Shown in pieces: positions 12,706 through 24,246 of a stretch of DNA of 64,000 nt; the stretch's first letter is position 1, and every line of letters begins with the position of its first letter. A program made the translations under genes and the position numbers. Where the stretch lies: positions 14,988,501-15,052,500 of the forward strand of contig JAPYXD010000701.1 of NCBI GenBank assembly GCA_030998225.1. Reading direction: 5' to 3'. Below the pieces are notes generated by a model. That model was not told the origin of the DNA and searched no databases. It worked only from the letters and a program-made list of their open reading frames with translations. The stretch is from Diplolepis rosae. Taxonomy: Eukaryota > Arthropoda > Insecta > Hymenoptera > Diplolepididae.

Positions 12706-13320
12706 ATTTATTTGCGTTCGGTCTTGAATTCTTCGCATACAAGTACAATTAAGTTTATTTCTTGTAATTTGATATTGAAGCTCAAGTCAATTTTATAATA
12801 TTGCAGATGTGAATTACATTTTCTCGAAGTTACTAAATTTGTTTTCAATTTTAAAAAAAAGAGGAAATTTAATTTACTGAAGGCTCTATCAGCCTTAAGG
12901 AACACATTCTTATCATGACACTCGCGCTAAGCGCTCCATTTTCTATACACATTTCTGTAACTTTCTAATAAATTACGTGATTACAATAATTTATTTTCTT
13001 CCAAAGATCTCAATAAGGAAAAACAATCGTAGAAATGAATAGAAATTTTGTATCTTATATATTTTGGCTAAAAATGGAATTCCTGATTTTTAATAATGTT
13101 TTTAAAATCAATACATAAAATATATATCTTGTCGTAACATGTCCAAATGGGAATTCGTTGACCTCATTTAGGCAAATAATTTTCGCATTCTTAAGTTTTT
13201 TTCATATCTCACATATTTTGTTTAATAAATTGAATTTTTGAATTTTAATCGTATTTTTTTTTTAATATAAAGGAAAAATATATATTTCATCATAAACTGT
13301 GTCAAAAAAAATTTGTAGAG
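12706..13320 (+). repeat. Copy of the ~1-kb interspersed repeat with GCGC hairpins
   Basis: Shares order and sequence blocks with 56602-57200: TTCTTGTAATTTGATATTG, GGCTCTATCAGCCTTAAGG, ATCATGACACTCGCGC, TTTCTGTAACTTTCTAATAAATTAC and CAATCGTAGA. It is more diverged than the other copies. Shorter ORFs within it are not genes. Confidence 0.7.
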
Positions 13321-16029
13321 GGGCCAAAAATACAACACGTGGACAAATTTTCACAACTTTTTACCCCCCCCCCCCCCCCACTACTCTGTCCACGTGGAGA
13401 TATTTTATGATAATATAGATATTAATTAAGTTGTTACATCGACATTTGATGCCGTTCATATTTGACATTAATCCTCTGTCTCCAGGCGACAAAAGAGCGA
13501 AGGGCGCTAAAAGAAAGTTAAAAACATTTGACGTCCCAGTAAAAAATCTAATGCCAGCTTTCGGAAAAATTATTGACCCACTTGAAAATTCTTGAGATAA
13601 TTATTAATAATTCTTAATAAAGTAATACTTTATACTTCAACTGTATTTATTTTACAATATACCCTATTAAATAATATTTGTAAAACAAAACATTACAAAT
13701 TGCTATATACTTTATTTTTAATAGTGACATTTGTATCCTTTCGGACAAGGTTTAGAAAAAAGGATTTGACTTCAAATCCATAAGGGGAACAATTAAAAAC
13801 AAATTTTAATTTATATTAATTGTTTTCCTTATACTTTGAGTCAAAACTCTTCAGATACTTTTTTTTCGAAAAACTATACTACTTAACTTAAAAAATCATA
13901 CGTTCATTACACGATATATTAAATACAGATAGATTTAATAATGTTAACTTAAAAATAAATAAACTACTTCTTCGAAACATTATTTATCAATTTATAAATT
14001 CAAGAATTATCTTATTTTAATATTAGTATGAAATAGTATACACAAAACACTTTAAATTCTAGAATTCACTTTTATATTCCAGAAACAATCAATTAAAGTT
14101 TGAGGTTAAGTAATGATAATAAAGTTCATAATAAGTTTACACACGTATAGATCGACTTAAATTTAATTGACAAACTTTAAAACAATGATGCAAAAAGATT
14201 CAACATATATACGAATTGTAAGTCACTTACTTGGTTGTGTAAACCGTGTGTAATCTTCTTTGACAAAGTGAAGCGAACATACTCGCATATTTGACGTCAC
14301 TTCTTTACCCATCCTCAAAATCCTCTCCCACAATATTCTTCTGTCAATTATTTCACTCAATGCCAGTTTATTTACACACTTAACTTTAATTTTTAGCGAG
14401 CTTCAGGAAAGCGGTGGAAACTTAGTTCTGGATTTTTGCTAGCTTTGCTGTTACAGCCAAAAATCGAGCAAAAAACTTTATTTTTTGACGGTTTTGTAGA
14501 AAATATTACTCCTGCCTTCATGACTACATGCAATTTGGTATAATTTTTAGTAAATACAAATTAAAAATACTATTTCACCGGTTTGTTTACATTTTTTACG
14601 GGTATATTCAGTTCTAGCGACCTATTCTTTTTCATTCAGATTTTTGGCACCAGATGGCGTATCGCAGTTTAACCATTCCCAATACTGAATTTAGTGTACG
14701 CGTATACTAAATTTCATAAACATGTATACTGAGTTCGGTACACGCATATACTAAATTTACTATACGCCGGTAAACTAAATTTAATTTCATGTTGTGCATT
14801 CTTACTTCCATTACATGTATACTAAATATAGTACAGACTTTTCTCAAAGTGTATTCGATTGCAAAATATTTGAGTCTTTTAGTACTAAGTGCATCCGATG
14901 CTTCGTAACAAACATTAGCTTTCTAAAATATTTCTCATAACGAAGATACAAAATCTGCAAGCCAACCACTTCCCTAACCTAATCCCTTAAATTGCTTTAT
15001 AGCGTTCTACCTAAATCTATTGCTTTTGCCTGATTCTCGGATTTCTATTGCTCGCTTTGAACGTCATACAAATAAGCCTGTCGAAAAAAATTTTTTATAA
15101 GTATAAAAAAAAATTTTAAAGTGACATGTTTGATAACATGTCTGCTATTATATTGACCCAAAATTCTTAGAATTTTTGTTCATTTCTCGTTATTTTGGCA
15201 TAGGTTCAGATTCTTTTTATTGTCTTCGAATAAAATTGATAATTTTAATAAAATTTACCCTAATAAAATTGAAAACGTACTCGCTACACTATTTTGTAAT
15301 TTATGTTATTCAAAAGACCAATTCTTGCATTGATAGTTTTACTTTTTATTTATATAGGTATCACTTATTTCTATATAGATTCAATTTTCCATTAAAGATA
15401 TTAATCTTCGCAACTCTAATTAATAAATTGAAAAAATGGTAGTGTCACCCTCTATAGCGAATATTATAAAAGATATATTGGTTTGCGATCGATGAGGGTA
15501 AAATATAAAGAAAACTCTTCATTATGTTAAAATTGTAGCGACGTTTCATTGGCTATGCGGTTTGCCAGCATCATCAGGCTTTATTGAATTAAAAAACACC
15601 AAATAGTATAAAATTGTCACACAAAAAAAAAATTAACTCAAAATTAAAGCATGCACAAAAATATAAAATTTTATCTTTAGAAAAGAAGATTAACTAATAA
15701 TGAGTAATGTCGAATATATAAAATGATAATAAAAACCATGATTTTAGTTAATAAAATGACATGATGTCATGAAGTCAACGAAACTTTGTTTACTAAATTA
15801 TTACATTGTAACAGTTAACTTTAAATTGAATATCGAACCAAAGAAAATTTGGTTGTATAATTTCATGAAAGAATGTACAAAAATGTTATATCTACATATT
15901 TAAGCGGGAATTGGCAATTTCAGCGTTTAAGAATGTACATTTTTTAAAGAAAGTATTTCATCTTCTGACAATGTTGTCTTCAACCATCTTCAACTCTCTA
16001 TACAACATAGGAATAATTACCGATATATT
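13321..16029. other. No gene recognised; C run and short TATACTAAAT repeats
   Basis: A C run at about 13363-13379 lies between CACGTGGACAAATTTTCAC and GTCCACGTGGA, a short palindromic arrangement. At 14695-14835 the motif GTATACTAAAT recurs several times. At 15525-15585 CGACGTTTCATTGGCT and CCAGCATCATCAGG look like the end of an unidentified interspersed repeat. No exon or RNA gene seen. Confidence 0.4.
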
Positions 16030-16304
16030 TATCTCTAAATCTGAATCAGTCAAAATCTACTGATTATCAGTGAAATTTGACTGATTCAAATAGCTAAAAA
16101 GAGGTTACTGTAAATCAGTCAAATTTCACTGATTACTTCAGTGGAAATTAACTGATTTAACAGCGGAAAATATTTATTTCACTGATTCAATCAGTGAAAA
16201 TTGACTGATTTGTCAGTGAACATTTTTTTGCACTGATTAATCAGTGAAAGGGCAAATTACTGATTCAATCAGTGAAAATTCGACTGATTCAGATTTAGAG
16301 AGTA
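16030..16304. mobile_element. ATCAGTGA-repeat TIR element, 271 bp (short class)
   Basis: Element 16032-16302, flanked by TA on both sides. The left end TCTCTAAATCTGAATCAGTC mirrors the right end GACTGATTCAGATTTAGAG. The body consists almost wholly of ATCAGTGAAA / TTTCACTGAT units in both orientations plus CAAATAGCTAAAAAGAGG. It has the same length as the copy at 22341-22611, which is inverted relative to it. Confidence 0.85.
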
Positions 16305-16634
16305 TACACGCGTAATATGTCACGTTTTTAAAGTTTCCCCATTTAATTTACACAGAAATACTGTTTTTTTTTCTTATTGCCTTTGATAGTCTATAAAAAT
16401 TTCATTGACTGGCTTTGAAGTTTTCATGCACGAGTGCATAGAAATTATACATTTTGCGTACCCAGAATTTTCACGGACTTTCTATTGAATACTTTTGGAA
16501 TGTTCCATATTATTTATAGGACTATTGATCTAATTGTACAAGAACGTTACTTTTAGTTTTAAGTATAACTTTTGAACGTATCTGAAAGTCGAGCACTCTG
16601 TCATGTAAATTTCCCAGTACTTATTTTTTCCGTG

Positions 16635-17070
16635 TACTCTCCAAACCTGAATCAGTGAAATAGTCACTGATTATATCAGTGACAATATATCAACTGATGA
16701 ATCAGTATCCTGCTTTGATTTCATTGAAGAATCAGTGAACGCGTCACGTGAACATAACTTTTGAATTCACGAATTCAAAACATTCATCTACACTTTACTG
16801 ATTTATCGTCCCTTAAAAATAATAATAATTACGTAATTTCGTTTTAGTATTGTTTAGCCTAAAGTAAACGAATTCATCGATCGTTAAAATATATTGCTGG
16901 TTTTATTACTCCCACCTGAAGCTTTCATTGATTCAATAAGTGAGTCCAATCTATTTTACTGATTGATCAGTCGAATTTCACTGATTCTCAGTGAAAGACT
17001 TATAGCTGCTGCCATCAGTGAATAGTCACTGCGAATCAGTGGCCGTTCACTGATTCAGGTTTAGAGAGTA
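16635..17070. mobile_element. ATCAGTGA-repeat TIR element, 432 bp (long class)
   Basis: Element 16637-17068 with TA at both ends. Ends: CTCTCCAAACCTGAATCAGTG and CACTGATTCAGGTTTAGAGAG. The outer thirds are made of ATCAGTGA units. The unique core holds ACGCGTCACGTGAACATAAC, CTTAAAAATAATAATAATTACG and TTCATCGATCGTTAAAAT. A second copy of ~95% identity by eye begins 28 bp downstream in the same orientation. Confidence 0.85.
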
Positions 17071-17094
17071 AAGCCAACTGTCAACATCAACACA

Positions 17095-17509
17095 TACTCT
17101 CTAAACCTGAATCAGTGAAATAGTCACTGATTATATCAATGAAAATATATCAACTGATGAATCAGTATCCTGCTTTGATTTCACTGAAGAATCAGTGAGC
17201 GCGTCACGTGAACATAACATTTGAATTCACGAATTGAAAACATTCATCTACACTTTACTGATTTATCGTCCCTTAAAAATAATAATAATTACGTAATTTT
17301 CGTTTTAGTATTGTTTAGCCTAAAGTAAACGATTTCATCGATCGTTAAAATGTATTGCTGGTTTTATTACTCCCACCTGAAGCTTTCACTGATTCAATAA
17401 GTGAGTCCAATCTATTTCACTGATTCTCAGTGAAAGACTTATAGCTGCTGCCATCAGTGAATAGTCACTGCGAATCAGTTGCCGTTCACTGATTCAGGTT
17501 TAGAGAGTA
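17095..17509. mobile_element. ATCAGTGA-repeat TIR element, 411 bp (long class)
   Basis: Element 17097-17507 with TA at both ends. It is colinear with 16637-17068 except for a deletion of about 20 bp in the right repeat zone (one TGATTGATCAGTCGAATTTC unit lost). The head-to-tail placement only 28 bp from its neighbour suggests duplication or insertion beside a related copy. Confidence 0.85.
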
Positions 17510-18444
17510 CCTTCAATTAAAAATAAATATAATAATACTAGATTTTACAATGAAGAGTTTCTCCATGTAGAGATTTTCAGCGTGGTAATCTGTGAATGAA
17601 AAAAGAACAAGTTGGAGTTAGAGGGCATTATATTATGGGTCCCTCATTAAAATCTCCGGAAAGACGTTAGCGCACGCACCGGCTGAAGTGAAGTATCGCG
17701 AGGTCACGCTAGATTTCTCAGTGAGAGGATTTAATTGATGATTAAACCACACCCCGAAATAAGATGCTGCCAAATTCATGATTCTGTGACATTCGAAGGC
17801 GGGACTTGATCTTTTCAAGAAAACTTCCTTGACTCACTATTGGTCGTTCGACTTAAAAATAGTTATTTCGGGGTGTGACTTGTCACATGCATCAACGTTC
17901 TCACAAACACACACATACGCCATTCGGACCTAAAACACAAGAATACACTCACTCAAAGTGATCCATGTGGCCCGTCGGAGACATTACTAGAAGATCCCTG
18001 CTAGGTCTTCACTCTGATCTCCGCCTTCAAGGATTTCAGATCTTTACAAACTCGCGTCGCGAAGCCCTCTGTTTCTAACTTCTAGGATTATAGCTTTTAA
18101 GTTCACAAATTTCATGTTATCTCTTGATTATTAAATCGGCTTAGTCCAGTGAATAGTGATTTTGGTGCAACATATTTGTGATTTCACATTATATATATAA
18201 ATTTGCCCAAGATTTAATTTTATGTTAAAATTTAATCTTCCGCTTGTTTCGTATTGTATACTGCTATTATCGCATTTGAAATTGCGTACTGTATATTTTG
18301 TATTTTGTAGTGGCAAAACAGTAAGTGCTCAAGAATAGGCAAAATGAGTGAGTGTAGTGTGTGTTAGAGAAAGGTGAGATCAAGATATTAAGGGATCGAA
18401 TATCAAAGAGGAGTGTTTGAAAGACTAGGGAAGTTATTCGTGAA
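17510..18444 (+). promoter_or_regulatory. Probable nau promoter and 5' leader region
   Basis: This is the sequence directly upstream of the first recognised nau codon. It is less AT-rich than its surroundings between 17630 and 18070. It contains E-box-like CACATG and CATGTG motifs and a TATATATAA run at about 18190-18200 that could serve as a TATA box. An upstream ATG at 18344 opens a seven-codon uORF ending at TAG 18365-18367, out of frame with nau. The start site and whether more 5' exons exist cannot be told from sequence alone. Confidence 0.3.
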
Positions 18445-18671
18445 ATGATGACACTGATGACAGACGTAGGACCTTATCAGTACGAGCCTTATGATAGTTA
18501 TCATCATCATCACAGACACCGGCACTTTTACACATCGAGTGATGCGGAATATTTACAGAGATACGTTTCTGAAAGAGACAGGGAGGAACAAACAAGAACA
18601 GCAAGTGCTGATAGCAGTTTGGCATCAACCGGAAGTGTCAACTCTGTGGATTATCGCCACGATCATCTCAG
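18445..18671 (+). CDS. nau: nautilus / MyoD-family bHLH factor, coding exon 1
   Basis: Encodes residues 1-75 and two bases of codon 76. The start MMTLMTDVGPYQYEPYD is followed by a His-rich stretch (HHHHRHRH) and a Ser/Thr-rich segment, with no domain. The donor is CAG/GTTAAT at 18672, a weaker-than-consensus site. The exon ends in phase 2 (AG), and exon 2 begins with A and stays open, making Arg 76; this match ties the exons together. ATG 18445 is the first in frame; 18448 and 18457 are alternatives. The transcription factor drives muscle determination in the nucleus (known for MyoD/nautilus). Assignment of this exon rests on position, phase and composition, as the N-terminus is poorly conserved. 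Confidence 0.78.
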
Positions 18672-18735
18672 GTTAATAGGCTTCTGTTTTTGACTAGTTC
18701 AAGTTCACTCGATTTAAGTGCTCATGCTTATTATT

Positions 18736-19358
18736 TACTCTCTAAACCTGAATCAGTGAACGACCACTGATTCGCAGTGACTATTCACTGATGGCAGCAG
18801 CTATAAGTCTTTCACTGAGAATCAGAGAAATTCGACTGATGAATCAGTGAAATAGATTGAACTCACTTATTGAATCAGTGAAAGCTTCAGATGGGAGTAA
18901 TAAAACCAGCAATATATTTTAACGATCGATGAATTCGTTTACTTTACTCTCTAAATTTGACTGATTCAAATAGCTAAAAAGAGTTTACTGTAAATCAGTC
19001 AAATTTCACTGACTACTTCAGTGGAAATCAACTGATTTAACAGCGGAAAATATTTATTTCACTAATGAATCAGTGAAAAGGCAAATCACTGATTTAATTA
19101 GTAAAAATTTGGCTGATTCAGATTTAGAGAGTAGGCTAAACAATACTAAAACGAAATTACGTAATTATTATTATTTTTAAGGGACGATAAATCAGTAAAG
19201 TGTAGATGAATGTTTTGAATTCGCGAATTCAAAAGTTATGTTCACGTGACGCGTTCACTGATTCTTCAGTGAAACCAAAGTAGGGCACTGATTCATCACT
19301 TGATATATTTTCACTGATATAATCAGTGACTATTTCACTAATTCAGGTTTAGAGAGTA
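18736..19358. mobile_element. ATCAGTGA-repeat TIR element, long class, with a nested copy
   Basis: Element 18738-19356, TA on both sides, inverted relative to the copies at 16637 and 17097. Subtracting the nested short-class copy (18947-19131) and one TA leaves 432 bp, identical in length to 16637-17068. It lies 64 bp inside nau intron 1. Confidence 0.88.
18945..19133. mobile_element. Nested ATCAGTGA-repeat TIR element, short class, 185 bp
   Basis: Element 18947-19131 starts CTCTCTAAATTTGACTGATT and ends TTCAGATTTAGAG plus AG. It is flanked by TA on both sides. The intact long-class copies read GTTTAGCCTAAAGTAAACG (opposite strand) at this point with a single TA, so the TA target duplication is shown directly. 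It must be younger than its host copy. Confidence 0.9.
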
Positions 19359-20317
19359 TGTAGCTCTGGATCTCATGTGTGAATTGACAAATTAACCAAT
19401 CAATTTTTTTTTCATTCTCCAGTGAATTTTAATTATATTATTAAAATTTAACATTTAGGAGCCTCTTGTTATAAAGAAAAAGTATTGGTTGGCGTATTTT
19501 CTTGCAATATTGGAGAAAGTATTGGTGGAGTAATTACTCAATTTATGCCGAGATATGGATCTACCAATACTTACCACCAATACTTTATCCAATGTCTTTT
19601 TCTCAAAGGAAGAAATTTTTAAAAATCCCTCCTTAAAATTTCACTAAATGAGTGAAATTGTCACTGAAGCTAAATAGGCAAATATGTTTCAACGATTGAG
19701 TTTTACCGATCGACTCCAGTAAAAGCTTCACTATTTTTCACACTGTTAAAAATCTTATTAATTTTAATGGACTTTAATATACAAGTGGTAAATTAAAAAT
19801 AATAGATTTGTATATTATGAAAAATTATTATAGATTCATATTCAATTTATTAACTTTTCAATAAGAATATATACAAATTAACAAATATTATTGAAATATA
19901 TACACATGTGTATTAAAATTCAAATAAAAATTTGTACTTTTTAAGATGAAAGTATTTTAAATTTAATAAACTTTACTGATAAAAACTTCCATTACATGTA
20001 ATAAAAGTTTACTACAGAAATTTCTAACAGTGCAGTTAAATTCTCACTAATGTGAAAGAGTTAAGCTATTGACAGCTATTCTATCAGTGGAAAATCACTG
20101 ATTTTAATTTAGAAGATACAATTTATTTTTATTAGAAATTGAAAATCAAGCCGGAATTACTATTGTCCTGAAAATACTTTCTTCAATACTTTATCCAATG
20201 CTTTCTTTTTACAAAGGTTAAAAATACTATTAGGCTAAAGTTTTAATGCATTCAAATTCAAAAATTTATAATTTCAATATTTACAATTTATATAGATTTT
20301 AGATTATGACACCTCTA
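19359..20317. repeat. Degenerate fragment related to the ATCAGTGA family
   Basis: Around 19640-19760 (AGTGAAATTGTCACTGAAG) and 20030-20120 (CAGTGGAAAATCACTGATTTTAATTTAGA) worn ATCAGTGA-type ends are visible, possibly two ends of one decayed copy. At 19465-19620 ACTTTATCCAAT and AAAGTATTGGT recur on both strands. No gene seen. Confidence 0.35.
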
Positions 20318-20545
20318 TGCTCTCTAAATTTGAATCAGTCAAAATCTACTGATTATCAGTGAAATTTGACTGATTTAAATATCCTAAAAGAGGTTACTTC
20401 AGTCAAATCAGTCAAATCTCACTGATTATTTCAGTGAAAATTGACTGATTTAACAGTGAAAAATATTTTTTCACCGATGAATCAGTGAAAAGGCAAATCA
20501 CTGATTCAATTAGTAAAAATTTGACTGATTCAGATTTAGAGAGTG
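20318..20545. mobile_element. ATCAGTGA-repeat TIR element, 224 bp, TG flanks
   Basis: Element 20320-20543, ends CTCTCTAAATTTGAATCAGTC and GACTGATTCAGATTTAGAGAG. The flanking dinucleotide is TG on both sides, not TA, so the target duplication is not restricted to TA. Confidence 0.82.
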
Positions 20546-21206
20546 GAGATTTTTTCTTGATGCTGGCTATATAACCCCCGGCTAGCCCAGGGAAAATCTT
20601 TATAATATCTGTCCAGTCGGATTTATTTCTTGCCAGACTTTATTAACAATTTTAAAAGTTTATTTTGTGATTGATACTTGAGGGATTTTTCAATTATGGA
20701 ACGCTGGATAGCTTCCAGATCGATCATCTTGATTTCATTTACAAATTTATCACATTAAGCAAGTAATTAACTACTGGACAGAAGCTGCCTCGTTTGTCTA
20801 GAATGATTTAAAGAATAGAACAAATTTTTCAACCATAAAAAGCTAATTATTTTTTGCCTAAAGTCGAAACAAGACATAGACAGAAGTTAGTCAGATTATA
20901 AACTGCCCAAAAAATTGTCGACAAAGGTAATACAAAGAGTAATACGTTCCAGAGCAAAAATTTCTTGATCTGGCCCTAGCCTGGAAAAAAAACGAACCAG
21001 GCCAGGTTCTGTGAGAGGAAGATTAAAAGTTTGAAAGAATGCGTTGCAACAAACGATTTTTTAGGCAGGGCCTAGGCTTAACTCAGTGGTTCATGCCAAA
21101 AAATATTTGCCTGGACTGGGCCAAACCTGGTCCATTACAAAATACCAGGAAACTTGAATTTAAATGTCACTTGGTTATTTAAAATACGATTTCATACATT
21201 TTTATT
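20546..21206. other. No gene recognised
   Basis: Contains a GCCTGG / GGCCAGG-rich patch at about 20975-21140 (AACCAGGCCAGG, CTGGACTGGGCCAAACC), loosely similar to 4995-5065. No open frame or bounded element found. Confidence 0.35.
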
Positions 21207-21386
21207 TTAAGGCCATGGGCCAAGGAGGTCACGTGACAAAAATGATATGTTAATCCAAACTTTTAAGATAACTTTTCTTGTTTATAACATATCTTGTATA
21301 TTTTGATTTAAAATTTTATACATGGAGAAAAAATCAACAACAAGGGACTGAATTGGTCACGTGACCTGCATAGCCCATGGTCTTAA
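21207..21386. mobile_element. TTAA-flanked MITE, 172 bp, with CACGTG in its arms
   Basis: TTAA at 21207-21210 and 21383-21386. The ends GGCCATGGGC and GCCCATGGTC are inverted repeats, and each arm also carries GGTCACGTGAC / GTCACGTGACC. Too short to code. TTAA duplication is piggyBac-like. Confidence 0.8.
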
Positions 21387-21996
21387 TGATTGACTAAATA
21401 AATTTAATAAACTTGAAAAAATGTTAACTTTTTCAAAAATTTTATATATTTATAGTTTTTGCGCCTGGAATTAATTTCAAGTTGAAGGATAGAATACATA
21501 TATTTCTACATTTAAGAACATAACTCTTTTCTGCTATTGCTTAGGGGAATAAAAAGCAACTGTTCAAGTTAATTATTTTCAATAAATTATTCATTATATC
21601 GTGTCAACCTACTTGTTTAATTAGTTCGATAAATAGATAACTTCTTTGAATAAATTGTTCCTATTCCCTTCATATTCAGAAAACTCATAAAAACGATGCC
21701 AGATAACATATCTATCAAAATAAAAAAAAAAACAGTTCATAGCATAATACTTCATTTCAAATTCAGAGTATTAAGCCATTGATTTACGAAATTCTTATAA
21801 ATCCTAAGATACTAATTACCATTCAAATTGAATGTTTTTAAATCGGCATGAATGAAATTTCGAATCCTAAACTTCAAATCTTCCAAATTAAACAGTTACA
21901 ATTTTAGAAATGTTGTGACTTGAGAAGGCCGTCAAATTGGAAGAATTTGGATTCAAAGTTATTAAAATTCCGAAATACACAGATTATTTTAAAACA

Positions 21997-22207
21997 TACT
22001 CTCTAAATTTGAATCAGTAAAAATCGACTGATTATCAGTGAAATTTGACTGATTCAAATAGCTAAAAAGAGGTTACTGTAAATCAGTCAAATTTCACTGA
22101 TTATTTCAGTGAAAATTAACTGATTTAACAGTGAAAAATATTTTTCAATGATGAATCAGTGAAAAGGCAAATCAGTGAAAATTTGACTAATTCAGATTTA
22201 GAGAGTA
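21997..22207. mobile_element. ATCAGTGA-repeat TIR element, 207 bp
   Basis: Element 21999-22205 with TA at both ends. Left end CTCTCTAAATTTGAATCAGT, right end ATTCAGATTTAGAGAG. The body matches 16032-16302 but lacks about 60 bp of repeat units on the right. Confidence 0.85.
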
Positions 22208-22338
22208 AACACTCATTTTTCTTGAAGGCTAGGAGAAAGTTGGTTACGTGATAATTATTTTCTACTACCTTATTTTTAAAATAAACTAAGATGTAATTCG
22301 TGCGCCAATCATTCAAGAAGAAGAAGACAAAAAATAAC

Positions 22339-22613
22339 TGCTCTCTAAATCTGAATCAGTCAAATTTTCACTGATTGAATCAGTGATTTGCCTTTTCATT
22401 GATTCACCAGTGAAAAATATATTTCACTGTTTAATCAGTTGATTATCACTGATTGCAACAGTGGAAAAAATATGCTCACTGTTAAATCAGTTAATTTTCA
22501 CTGAAGCAATCAGTGGAATTGGACTGATTTACAGTAACCTCTTTTTAGCTATTTGAATCAGTCAATTTTCACTGATAATCAGTAGATTTTGACTGATTCT
22601 TATTTAGAGAGTG
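22339..22613. mobile_element. ATCAGTGA-repeat TIR element, 271 bp, TG flanks
   Basis: Element 22341-22611, TG on both sides. Left end CTCTCTAAATCTGAATCAGTC, right end GACTGATTCTTATTTAGAGAG. It has the same length as 16032-16302, in opposite orientation. Confidence 0.85.
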
Positions 22614-23538
22614 TCTAGTGCAGAAAACTCATTTGAGTTTTTATTTTAAAAATAAGACTGTAGCAAGAAGTTAAGCACTTGACTATATATTTCTATGTAC
22701 TTTATGATGTATTCTATAAAATGAATCTATTTGCACTTTCCTATTTGTAACTACTTATTTAAATAATTTCTTTATGTAAATGTAAAAGTAACATTAAAAC
22801 TATATTCCTAAACAGTTTTTAATTCTTTATAAAAGAGTAAAAAGGATTGATAAACTTTTTAAAGATATTTTGATCCTGAAAACCATACAATATTACAGAC
22901 AAAATAACAAAAGTTTTGTTCTGCGAATTAAGATTTTCTAGATTAAGAAAGCATTATGATATTTGGCAACTTCATTTAGTCTCCGTTTCAAATTTAAGAT
23001 GAAGCTAGTCAACAAATTTAAATGCAGGAGGATAATTCGCTTTTTCTGAAAATTGTTTGATTCAGTAAACTAGATAGGAAACTAGACAGCAATTTTCAAC
23101 GATCGATTATTTTTAATAGGAATTCATCTGCCATCGATTCCATTGTTACCCAGTTGTTATTAGATAATGTCAGAATAAAAGATTGTAATTACTTTTGTCA
23201 AATGCCGTTGAATTAAATAATTTAAAAATCCTTTCGTAAAATTGCAAGGAGCAAAATAGTTCAAGAAATTTTACACAACTTTTGAGCAAAGTTGAGACAT
23301 ATAAGCAAGTTGGAGATTGTTTAATATTATTTTAATAATTTTTAACGTACATTTTACAACTTTATTGAACATTTGTAAAATTTACTGAACTGTCATGCAT
23401 TTTTTAATATTTGGTAGGTCTCAAAATATTATTACAGTAATATTAAATAATTTCAAATTAATTAGTATAGTTTGAAATTTCTGCCCTAAAAACGTCTTTT
23501 TTTCCACAGAAAGATTTCAAATACTTTAAATTTGAATA
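22614..23538. other. No gene recognised
   Basis: AT-rich intronic sequence of nau. No exon candidate, RNA gene or bounded repeat was found. Confidence 0.4.
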
Positions 23539-24246
23539 TTAAGGGGGTATTCTAGTCTAGAAGCTCGAATTTCGGGCGTTTTTTGGCGATCAATAAAAAA
23601 AAGCAATCAAATTTTTGATCATGCATTTTTTTATCATTTATTTATTTATATTTTAAAAATTCTTAAAAGAAAATATATATATCTCGCAAAGTTACACGCT
23701 GTTGAAGTAGAGGGGGGGAAAAAAAAGATCGTGTCCATCTTGTCACGATTCCCACCCTTCTGATCATCTGAAAAAGAAAAAAAAGGTAAATTCTTCATCA
23801 GTGCAAATATCATTACGGTAGGAACCAGGAAAAATGAAAAAAACAATTTTTCCTGCAAAATGGCGGCTACTCAAAAAGGAGGTAGATTTTTTTCAGTTAT
23901 TTGTTAACGGCTTCGAATTTTTAAAAAATAGAAGAAATTGAAAATTTTGATTTTTTGTTGGTTCTTACCAAAGAGGGATATATAAAGAAAATTCGTGCCA
24001 AATTTCAAGAAAATCAGTCGATTGGAATTTCAGATTTTGTGACAAACGTTTCGAAAAAAGTAGTTTAGAGAAAAGCGCGTTTAAAGTTTTTGAGTTAGTT
24101 TCAGGCAGTCTAACTGAAAAAACAGTACATATAACTTACATTTCGTCAAATTCTTTTAAGGAGATATTCTTGAATATCTAAACTATCGAAATATGAAAAA
24201 AAAATTTTCAATTTTTTCAACTTTCTAGACTAGAATACCCCCTTAA
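23539..24246. mobile_element. TTAA-flanked MITE, 700 bp, 20-bp perfect TIR
   Basis: TTAA at 23539-23542 and 24243-24246. The first 20 bp, GGGGGTATTCTAGTCTAGAA, are repeated perfectly inverted at the right end. The interior has runs of A and T and short ORFs only. Piggybac-like target site; no transposase. Confidence 0.88.

Noticed and set aside
16030..22613. Possible CRISPR-like array because of the regular short repeats
   Set aside because: The repeats occur in both orientations, without uniform spacers, inside elements with terminal inverted repeats and target duplications, in an insect genome.
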